DNA of 11,108 nucleotides from Candidatus Aminicenantes bacterium UBA2190 (GTDB lineage Bacteria > Acidobacteriota > Aminicenantia > UBA2199), in contig DCVK01000021.1 in assembly GCA_002335385.1 (NCBI GenBank), positions 79,380-90,487 on the forward strand, read 5' to 3'. Made by a program: the position numbers and the translations under genes. Below, in pieces: positions 1 through 6,022 of the stretch. A model generated the notes under the pieces. That model saw nothing but the letters and a program-made list of their open reading frames with translations, made no database searches and was not told the origin of the DNA. How positions within the stretch are numbered: the first letter of the stretch is position 1; each line of letters begins with the position of its first letter.

Positions 1-2226
1 GAGGCCCTTGTAGCGCTGGATGCTGAGCCCTTTCTTCAGCTTCTCGAACAGGAAGCTCACCAGCTCCTTGCGGCTGTCCTGGGTGAACCTCTCCTTGCCG
101 ACCTCGATGAAATACGGGGCGGCCGGATACTCGTCCAGCTTGTCGTAGACCTCGTTGATGTCGGAGAATTCCGGTCCGATCAGGAAGTTGTGGTCGATGA
201 CCTTGTGGGTGTTCACGCCGTTCAGTTCGAAATCGATGTCCAGGGTGTAGGCGCCGTACTCCTTGTCGAACTTGGTCTCCACGTTCCTGCACAGCGAGTC
301 CTTCTGCAGCTGCTGGGCGATGGTCTTGACCTTGACCTTGTCCTGGAAATCGTTCTCGTTGTCGATGATGCGCACCAGTTTTTTGGTCAGGAGGCGCGGC
401 ATGCCGCGCTTCTCCAGGTTGCTCATCAGCAGGTTCTTCTTGTGCACCAGCTTGATGAACTTGACCAGCTTCTGCCCCTTCAAGAGCTCGCCGTTGAAAT
501 CCTTCTTTTCGAACACGACCTCGTCGCCGATCTTGGCGAACAGGAAGTTCTCCAGTTCCTTCTCGTTCTTCAGGTAGACCTTGGCCTGCCCCTTCTTGAT
601 CAGGTAGAGCGGCGGCTGGGCCAGGTACAGGTAGCCCCTGTCGATCAGCGACTGCATCTGGCGGAAGAAGAAGGTCATGATCAGGGTGCGGATGTGCGAG
701 CCGTCGACGTCGGCGTCGGTCATGATCACGATCTTGTGATAGCGCAGCTTCTCGATGTCGAAGACATCCTTGCCGATGCCCACGCCCAAGACGGCGATGA
801 TCTTCTTGATCTCCTCGTTCTCCAGCATCTTGCTGGTTGAGGCTTTTTCGACGTTGAGGATCTTTCCCCGCAGCGGCAGGATGGCCTGGAAGCGGCGGTC
901 GCGGCCCTGCTTGGCCGAGCCGCCGGCCGAATCGCCCTCGACGATGTACAGCTCGCTGTCCTCTGGGTTCTTCGACTGACAGTCGGCCAGCTTGCCGGGC
1001 AGGGTGGTGTTCTCCAGCAGGTTGGATTTGCGCACCAGCTCCTTGGCCTTTTTGGAGGCTTCACGGGCCTTGGCGGCCAGCAGTACCTTATTGATGATGG
1101 ACCGGGCGACGTTGAGGTTCTCGTCGAAATATTCGCCCAGTTTCTGGTTGACGAACGATTCCACGATGCCCTTGACATCGGAATTTCCCAGCTTGGCCTT
1201 GGTCTGCCCCTCGAACTGCGGTTCCTTGATGCGGATGGAAACCACGGCGGTCAGCCCCTCGCGGACGTCGTCGCCGGAGAACACGTCCTTGAAGTCCTTG
1301 AGCAGGTTGTTGGCCTGGGCGACATTGTTGATCGTGCGCGTGATGCCCGACTTGAAACCGGTCAGGTGGGTGCCACCCTCGACGGTATTGATGTTGTTGA
1401 CGAAAGAATACAGGGTTTCGTTATAGGATTCCACATACTGGAAGGCGATCTCGATCTCGATGTCGTCCTTCTTGGTGGCCAGGAAGATCGGCATAGTGTG
1501 CACGCGCGGCTTGGAGCCCACCAGGTATTTCACGTACTCGACGATGCCGCCCTTGTAGTAAAAGACCTCCTTCTTGTCGACCCGTTCATCACTGAGCACG
1601 ATGGTCAGGCCCTGGTTGAGGAAGGCCAACTCCTTCAGCCGCCGCGAGAGGATGCCGGTATTGAACTCTACGGCCTCAAAGATTTCCTCGTCGGGCCAGA
1701 AGGTAATCTTGGTGCCCCGCCGGGCCGATTTGCCGGCCTGCTTTAGCGCCGTGGTCGGCTTGCCGCAGGCGTATTTCTGGATGTAGACATTGCCGCCTCT
1801 CTTGATCTCCAGCTCCAGCTTGGAGGAGAGGGCGTTCACCACCGACACGCCGACCCCGTGCAGGCCGCCCGACATCTTGTAGCTGTCCTTGTCGAACTTG
1901 CCGCCGGCGTGCAGCGTGGTCATGACCACTTCCGCCGCCGTCTTTCCCTCTTCCTTGTGCATGTCGACCGGAATACCGCGGCCGTTATCGCTCACCGTGA
2001 CCGAGTTGTCGAAGTGGACCGTCACCTCGATCTTGTCGCAGAAGCCGCCCATGGCCTCGTCGATCGAGTTGTCCACCACTTCGTATACCAGGTGGTGCAG
2101 CCCCGGGGCGCCGGTGCTGCCGATGTACATGGCCGGACGCACCCGCACGGCCTCCAGGCCCTCAAGGACCTTTATGTTGTCCGCCGTATAGGACTTGTCT
2201 TCGAACTTGGCGTTGGTCTTGTCCAC
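1..2226 (-). CDS. gyrB: DNA gyrase subunit B (3' end beyond window)
   Basis: GyrB is the ATPase and TOPRIM subunit of the GyrA2GyrB2 topoisomerase that adds negative supercoils to DNA. The frame stays open for 742 codons to the window edge, with no stop. The GHKL ATPase domain shows EVVDNSIDEA (Glu49, Asn53), DNGRGIP (from Asp80) and HGVGVSVVNAL (from 123). The TOPRIM domain shows EGDSAGGSAKQGR (Glu430) and TDADVDGSHIRT (Asp504, Asp506, Asp508). The last residues in view, IQRYKGL, belong to the conserved tail motif. About 160 extra residues separate LAQPPLYLIKKGQ from IQRYKGL, as in the E. coli-type GyrB insertion. The start is GTG at 2226, with GGAG 8 nt upstream inside the recF stop region and a 5-nt gap from recF. 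TopoIV ParE is less likely, given the recF neighbour and the insertion. Identity is very secure. Confidence 0.97.
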   Translation of the reverse strand, partial: MDKTNAKFEDKSYTADNIKVLEGLEAVRVRPAMYIGSTGAPGLHHLVYEVVDNSIDEAMGGFCDKIEVTVHFDNSVTVSDNGRGIPVDMHKEEGKTAAEVVMTTLHAGGKFDKDSYKMSGGLHGVGVSVVNALSSKLELEIKRGGNVYIQKYACGKPTTALKQAGKSARRGTKITFWPDEEIFEAVEFNTGILSRRLKELAFLNQGLTIVLSDERVDKKEVFYYKGGIVEYVKYLVGSKPRVHTMPIFLATKKDDIEIEIAFQYVESYNETLYSFVNNINTVEGGTHLTGFKSGITRTINNVAQANNLLKDFKDVFSGDDVREGLTAVVSIRIKEPQFEGQTKAKLGNSDVKGIVESFVNQKLGEYFDENLNVARSIINKVLLAAKAREASKKAKELVRKSNLLENTTLPGKLADCQSKNPEDSELYIVEGDSAGGSAKQGRDRRFQAILPLRGKILNVEKASTSKMLENEEIKKIIAVLGVGIGKDVFDIEKLRYHKIVIMTDADVDGSHIRTLIMTFFFRQMQSLIDRGYLYLAQPPLYLIKKGQAKVYLKNEKELENFLFAKIGDEVVFEKKDFNGELLKGQKLVKFIKLVHKKNLLMSNLEKRGMPRLLTKKLVRIIDNENDFQDKVKVKTIAQQLQKDSLCRNVETKFDKEYGAYTLDIDFELNGVNTHKVIDHNFLIGPEFSDINEVYDKLDEYPAAPYFIEVGKERFTQDSRKELVSFLFEKLKKGLSIQRYKGL

Positions 2227-2231
2227 GCGTG

Positions 2232-3266
2232 CTACTCCTTCTTAAGTTCAAAACAGCGCTCAAAGCGCTCGTCGGCTTCAACCGAAGTGGCCACGACCTG
2301 CATGGCTGGAAAGTGGCCGAGCACGAATTCCAGGTTACGCTCATCCATGACCGCGTCGTAGTCGTCGAGCAGGAGAACGGGGTACTCGCCCCGCGCCCGG
2401 CGGAACAGGTCGATGTAGGCCATGTATAACATCAGCAGGTATTTTTTCTTCTCGCCCGAGGAGAACAATTGCAGCTTCCTGCCGTTCACCGTGACCTCGA
2501 AGCGGTCGCGCTGGGGACCGATGAGGGAACGTCGGCTTCTGATCTCCGCTGCTCTGGCGCGGTCAAGGTCTTCCAGCAGGGTCGTTTCCGAAAAGGGGCG
2601 GCCGCTGAGCAGGGCTGGATCGTAGCGCAGGCTGAGGGAATCGCTGAACGCTTCTCCCATCGCCCCGTTCAACTGGTTCGTGAAAGCCATTCTTTTTTTG
2701 ACCAATTTGCTTCCTGTTTCGGCCAGGAGTCTATTCCATCCCTGCAACTCTGAATTATTGATCGGTCTGCCCAAGTTTTTTAATAAATGATTCTTCTGTT
2801 TTAAAGCATCATTATAGCGCAAAACGTCGTGCAAGTAAAGGGAAGAAAGGCCGTAGATGAAGCGGTCGATCAGCTTGCGCAAATGGGGCGCGCCATCGAT
2901 GACCTGACTGTAAAGGAAATGGGAGAAGAACAGCGGGTACAGGTGGCGGCCGACCTGCGCCAGGAAGGACCGCTCCCCGTTCAGTTCCAGCGCCAAGCCC
3001 TTCTCCAGGCAGGCCGTTACGGTGTTTTCTCCTGACTTGTCGGTAACCTCGGCACTAAGATAAAATCCGTCGCCGCCGAAACATACCAGTTCCCGGCGCT
3101 GGACGGCGAGAAAGGACTTGCCGAATCCCAGGAAATACAGCGCCTCGATGACCGACGTTTTGCCACTGCCGTTGGCACCGAAGATCAGGTTCTTCCCCGC
3201 GGCGAGATCGACGGCAAAACCATTCAGGTTGCGAAAACCGTTAATTTCTAACTTTTTTACGACCAA
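2232..3266 (-). CDS. recF: DNA replication/repair protein RecF
   Basis: RecF is an SMC-like ATPase that works with RecO and RecR to load RecA at single-strand gaps. The protein is 344 residues, slightly short for the family (about 360). It begins with the typical KKLEINGFRNL strand and has Walker A GANGSGKT (30-37), the conserved SLIGPQRDRFEV segment (247-258), an ABC signature-like FSSGEKKK (268-275) and Walker B PVLLLDD (296-302). The start is TTG at 3266, because no ATG or GTG lies between it and an in-frame upstream stop. There is no clear Shine-Dalgarno sequence, so coupling to dnaN, whose stop is 7 nt upstream, is likely. The signature (usually SQGQQR-like) and the D-loop after Walker B (AVMD rather than SELD) depart from the textbook form. 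Its place between dnaN and gyrB supports the identity. Confidence 0.95.
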   Translation of the reverse strand: MVVKKLEINGFRNLNGFAVDLAAGKNLIFGANGSGKTSVIEALYFLGFGKSFLAVQRRELVCFGGDGFYLSAEVTDKSGENTVTACLEKGLALELNGERSFLAQVGRHLYPLFFSHFLYSQVIDGAPHLRKLIDRFIYGLSSLYLHDVLRYNDALKQKNHLLKNLGRPINNSELQGWNRLLAETGSKLVKKRMAFTNQLNGAMGEAFSDSLSLRYDPALLSGRPFSETTLLEDLDRARAAEIRSRRSLIGPQRDRFEVTVNGRKLQLFSSGEKKKYLLMLYMAYIDLFRRARGEYPVLLLDDYDAVMDERNLEFVLGHFPAMQVVATSVEADERFERCFELKKE

Positions 3267-3273
3267 GCAAGGG

Positions 3274-4377
3274 TCAGATATTCAGCGGCATGACGATGTA
3301 GATGAAATGGGAGCTGCCGCCGTTCAGTGGCTTGAATAGGAAGGAGCTTTCGCTGTCGTTCATGCCGATGCTGATCTTTTCCGCGTCGATATGGGTCAGG
3401 AAATCGAGGATGAAGTTGCCGTTGAAGCCGACACTGACGGCTTTGCCGTTGTATTCAACGGGAAGTTCGTCGTAACCCTCACCTTTCTCCGGGGTCGTCC
3501 GCTCCAGGACCAGCTTGTTCTTTGAGAACTTGAACAGAACGCCGTTATTGCGCGTCTTGAAGATGAGGATGCGCCGCAGCGTCTGCAGCAGCTCCTCGGT
3601 CACGACCGTCGCCATCTGCTCTGTTTTTTCCGGGATGACCGTCTTATAATTGGGAAACTTCTGATCAACGATGCGCGAGCACAGGACCCGGTTCTTGTGC
3701 TTGAAGAAAAGGTTGTTGTTGTCGAAGGAGAACTCGACCTCACCCGCACTGCCGATCTTCAGGACCTCAAGCAGCGTCTTGCGGGAAAGGATGTACTCCA
3801 CCGGGTCGCTGATGACCGTGTCGGTGGAGAAAAAGGTGTACGCGAGGCGGTGGCCGTCGGTAGCGGCCAGTTCCAGCTTGTTCTTCGAGATGCTCATCAG
3901 GGCGCCGCCCAAGTTGAACTTCAACTCGGGGGAAATGACATAGTAGCAGTTGTTGATCATGTCCTGGAGATCGGTCAAGGAGAGGTTGATAGCGCTGGAC
4001 ATGTCATGGGTCGGCAGTTCGGGGTAATCGGAAGACTGCAGGCCGAGCATCTTGTATTTGCAGGTTTTTTTTTCATTGGTGATCATAACCTGCAGGTCGT
4101 TGTCCTCGGAAATCTCAATGATGCCGTCGGGCATCTTGGAGATCAGGTCATAAAGGTCCTTGCCGTTTACGGTGAAGGAACCGGTATTCTTGACCTCCAC
4201 CTGCAGGTTGCTGACCAGGCCGATCTCCAGGTCGGTGGCGACCAGTTCCAACACGCCGCCATCCAGCGCCGAGAGCTTGATATTCTGCAGGATCTCCATG
4301 ATGGCTTTTTTCTCGAATATTCCCTGGAATAAACGCAACTCACTTTCCAGTTTCGCCTTTTCCACAAAAATTTTCAT
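3274..4377 (-). CDS. dnaN: DNA polymerase III beta subunit (sliding clamp)
   Basis: The beta clamp is a ring-shaped dimer that tethers polymerase III and many repair factors to DNA. The 367-residue length is normal for three tandem clamp folds. Recognisable segments are the N-terminal MKIFVEKAKLESEL, the TDLEIGL motif near residue 48, the AATDGHRLAYTFF motif in the middle domain (the family's TDGHRLA) and the C-terminal end HFIYIVMPLNI, equivalent to the usual YVVMPMRL tail. The start is ATG at 4377, preceded by AAAGGCAGG about 7 nt upstream. It lies 157 bp behind dnaA with its own likely promoter, and recF follows after 7 nt. The first codons contain a DnaA-box-like word that is repeated exactly upstream of dnaA (see findings). 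The stop is TGA at 3274-3276. Confidence 0.97.
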   Translation of the reverse strand: MKIFVEKAKLESELRLFQGIFEKKAIMEILQNIKLSALDGGVLELVATDLEIGLVSNLQVEVKNTGSFTVNGKDLYDLISKMPDGIIEISEDNDLQVMITNEKKTCKYKMLGLQSSDYPELPTHDMSSAINLSLTDLQDMINNCYYVISPELKFNLGGALMSISKNKLELAATDGHRLAYTFFSTDTVISDPVEYILSRKTLLEVLKIGSAGEVEFSFDNNNLFFKHKNRVLCSRIVDQKFPNYKTVIPEKTEQMATVVTEELLQTLRRILIFKTRNNGVLFKFSKNKLVLERTTPEKGEGYDELPVEYNGKAVSVGFNGNFILDFLTHIDAEKISIGMNDSESSFLFKPLNGGSSHFIYIVMPLNI

Positions 4378-4405
4378 TTGCGACCTGCCTTTCTCTTTTC
4401 TATCG

Positions 4406-4441
4406 AAATAGTATCATAATCAAAATAAAGTAAACATGCAA
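4406..4441 (-). promoter_or_regulatory. Predicted sigma70-type promoter of dnaN
   Basis: On the minus strand TTGCAT (4441-4436) and TATGAT (4418-4413) are separated by exactly 17 bp of AT-rich sequence. The -10 matches 5 of 6 consensus bases, the -35 only 3 of 6. The start site would fall near 4406, giving a leader of about 29 nt before the dnaN ATG with its Shine-Dalgarno sequence. This would allow clamp synthesis independently of the dnaA transcript. It is a motif match only. Confidence 0.5.
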
Positions 4442-4471
4442 CTGAAAAAAGTGGATATCGCTCTTTTCCCA

Positions 4472-4492
4472 GGTCGGCACTGGATCCCGACC
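4472..4492. other. Small hairpin in the dnaA-dnaN gap
   Basis: GGTCGG (4472-4477) pairs perfectly with CCGACC (4487-4492) around a 9-nt loop. In the dnaA direction the stem is followed by TGGGAAAAG, not by a T tract, so an intrinsic terminator is not supported. It may simply be a structured leader element or chance. The rest of the 157-bp gap holds the dnaN promoter and weak DnaA-box-like words. Confidence 0.3.
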
Positions 4493-4534
4493 CATAATTT
4501 TTGTGTTGAAAAGTATTGCTTGCTGTGGGAAACA

Positions 4535-5869
4535 TCAATCAGTGAAAAATTCAACATAAGAATTAACTTTTCTGGAAAAGTCACTGTCAGACTGCAGTAT
4601 TTTTTCGATTTTATTGATGGAGTGCAGTACCGTGGTGTGATGTTTGCCGCCGAATGCCGAGCCGATCTCTACCAGCGGGCTGCGCGTCAACTTCTTGGCC
4701 AGGTACATGGCGACCTGTCGGGGCAGGGCGACCTTTGGGGAATTGTTCTTTGATTTCAGGTCCTCGATGGGGATATCGAATTTTTCAGATACGAACTCCT
4801 GGATGGTATCGATGGTGATGGCTTTCTTTTCGATATTGATATATGGACGCAGCGCTTCCTTGGCGAACGGCAGCGTGATGGTTTCCGACTGCAGGTCGGC
4901 ATGCTTCAGGTCGGCATATCCCAGCAACCGGTTCAGCGCCCCCTCCAGCTTGCGGATATTGTCCTTGATGGCGTTGGCCAGGAACTCGATCACTTCATTG
5001 GGAATGGAAAGGTTATTTTGATAAATATTCTTCCTCTCGGCGATCTTCTTTTGCAGGATGGCGATGCGCGCTTCCAGGTCGTAGGGGAATATGTCCACGA
5101 TGGCCCCCATCTCAAAACGCGATTTGATCCGTTTTTCCAGGTCGGGGATATTGTCAGGGTGCTTGTCGGCGCAGATGACGATCTGCTTTTCCTGCTGGAT
5201 CAGGTTATTGAAGATATAATAAAACTGTTCACTGGTGCCGCCCCACTTGGTGATATATTGGATATCATCGATCAGCAACACGTCAACCGACGTGTATTTC
5301 TTGATGAAGTCAGAGCGCTTGCTCAAGCGCGTGTATTCCACGTATTCATTCATGAAATCACTGGTGGTCAAGTACACCACGCTGACCTTGTCGTTATTCT
5401 CAAGGATACGGTTGCCGATCGCCTGCATCAGATGGGTCTTGCCCAGACCGACGTCGCTGTAGATATAGAGCGGGTTGTAGGATTTGCCGGGGAATTCCGA
5501 CACGCTGTGGGCGAAAGAATAGGCGATACGGTTGGAGTCGCTCTGAACCAGCGAGTCGAAGGTGTATTTCTTCTGCAGGCGCGAGTCATGGTTCGTGTCC
5601 TTGCGGTCGCCAGCGGCTGTTTCGGGAAGGCTCTCTTCCTCTTCGAGGGGGACGATCTTGGTGATGAAGTCGAAATGTTTCCTGGTATAGTGGTTGATGT
5701 CTTCCAGGAGGTTCTGCCTCACCCATTGCAGGTTCTTCTTGTCCGGGGCGCCGAGAAAAAGGGTTTTCTCCAGGGTACCGATGTACTTCAGCGGCTCGAT
5801 CCATTTCCTGATCGTGGGCTCGTCCAGGACGCTATTCAGGTAGTTTTTCAATTTTTGCAGATTGTCCAT
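4535..5869 (-). CDS. dnaA: Chromosomal replication initiator protein DnaA
   Basis: DnaA is the AAA+ initiator that binds DnaA boxes and melts oriC. From ATG 5869 it has 444 residues. Domain I covers about 1-72 (KWIEPL near 22-27), with a short linker to about 100. The AAA+ domain follows, with YTFDSLVQSDSNRIAY, Walker A SDVGLGKT (138-145), Walker B LLIDD (198-202), box-VII-like RIKSRFEMG with Arg251 and sensor II NIRKLEGALNRL (Arg306). Domain IV carries the helix-turn-helix PRQVAMYLAKKL and GGKHHTTVLHSINKIE (408-422). The first Walker A glycine is serine, and the DNA-contact motif reads GGKHHTTV where E. coli has GGRDHTTV. The start is uncertain: the codons at 5881, 5878, 5875, 5872 and 5869 are ATG, GTG, ATG, GTG, ATG, and a TTG lies at 5902. 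I chose the last ATG because it gives a normal domain I. Identity is firm. Confidence 0.97.
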   Translation of the reverse strand: MDNLQKLKNYLNSVLDEPTIRKWIEPLKYIGTLEKTLFLGAPDKKNLQWVRQNLLEDINHYTRKHFDFITKIVPLEEEESLPETAAGDRKDTNHDSRLQKKYTFDSLVQSDSNRIAYSFAHSVSEFPGKSYNPLYIYSDVGLGKTHLMQAIGNRILENNDKVSVVYLTTSDFMNEYVEYTRLSKRSDFIKKYTSVDVLLIDDIQYITKWGGTSEQFYYIFNNLIQQEKQIVICADKHPDNIPDLEKRIKSRFEMGAIVDIFPYDLEARIAILQKKIAERKNIYQNNLSIPNEVIEFLANAIKDNIRKLEGALNRLLGYADLKHADLQSETITLPFAKEALRPYINIEKKAITIDTIQEFVSEKFDIPIEDLKSKNNSPKVALPRQVAMYLAKKLTRSPLVEIGSAFGGKHHTTVLHSINKIEKILQSDSDFSRKVNSYVEFFTD

Positions 5870-5880
5870 CACCATCACCA

Positions 5881-5912
5881 TTTTCCACAAAAATTTTAAC
5901 AAATGTGGAAAA
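5881..5912. promoter_or_regulatory. Inverted pair of DnaA boxes
   Basis: TTTTCCACA occurs on the plus strand at 5881-5889 and again on the minus strand at 5912-5904. This makes a perfect 9-bp inverted repeat around a 14-bp AT-rich spacer. Each copy differs from the canonical TTATCCACA at one base. The pair lies in the predicted dnaA leader, and the inner edge touches the first possible ATG of dnaA. It could serve origin recognition, dnaA autoregulation or both. Confidence 0.6.
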
Positions 5913-5947
5913 AAACTTCATTTCAATCTCTCGGAGTCCTTGATTTA

Positions 5948-5983
5948 CCGCGTCATATTAGAAGAAAAGACTTGGGCTGTCAA
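5948..5983 (-). promoter_or_regulatory. Predicted dnaA promoter
   Basis: On the minus strand a perfect TTGACA (5983-5978) is followed after exactly 17 bp by TAATAT (5960-5955), a 4 of 6 match to TATAAT. The start site would be near 5948, leaving a leader of about 79 nt that includes both DnaA boxes. The -35 is one arm of the palindrome shared with the opposing glnA promoter. Confidence 0.5.
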
Positions 5984-5992
5984 GCCTTGACA
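5978..5992. repeat. 15-bp palindrome carrying both -35 boxes
   Basis: TGTCAA-GCC-TTGACA is a perfect dyad with 6-bp arms and a 3-bp centre. The right arm is the -35 of the glnA-side promoter and the left arm, read on the minus strand, is the -35 of the dnaA-side promoter. Two polymerases could hardly occupy both at once, so it could make the promoters compete. It might equally be a repressor operator. Confidence 0.6.
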
Positions 5993-6022
5993 AAAAAATT
6001 GTTTTTGCGTATATGGCAGGAA
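5987..6022 (+). promoter_or_regulatory. Predicted glnA promoter
   Basis: A perfect TTGACA (5987-5992) is separated by 17 bp from TATATG (6010-6015), a 4 of 6 match to TATAAT. By usual spacing the transcript would begin at about 6022, which is the A of an in-frame ATG. The upstream ATG at 6013 lies inside the -10 hexamer and could not then be used. Confidence 0.5.

Larger units (their letters stand above)
5870..6021. other. Putative oriC / dnaA-glnA divergent control region
   Basis: This is the only place in the window where transcription diverges, and it adjoins dnaA, so both arms would be read co-directionally with forks leaving it. It contains two near-consensus DnaA boxes in inverted orientation, AT-rich stretches (about 5881-5918 and 5992-6014) that could serve as unwinding regions, and a back-to-back promoter pair. 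The number of strong boxes is low for a full origin, so further boxes may lie in the dnaA-dnaN gap or the origin may be elsewhere. Location by context plus motifs, not proof. Confidence 0.55.

Noticed and set aside
190..840. 216-residue plus-strand frame opposite gyrB
   Set aside because: It lies wholly antisense to well-conserved gyrB codons. Its composition (L, V, D, Q rich) is the usual product of reading a G/C-rich gene backwards, and no family motif is visible.
4472..4492. Hairpin considered as the dnaA transcription terminator
   Set aside because: A six-base-pair stem with a 9-nt loop and no T tract on the dnaA strand does not meet the intrinsic terminator pattern.
4901..5899. 332-residue plus-strand frame opposite dnaA
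   Set aside because: It is antisense to the dnaA coding region, with low-complexity V/L/D/H-rich translation and no independent start signals.
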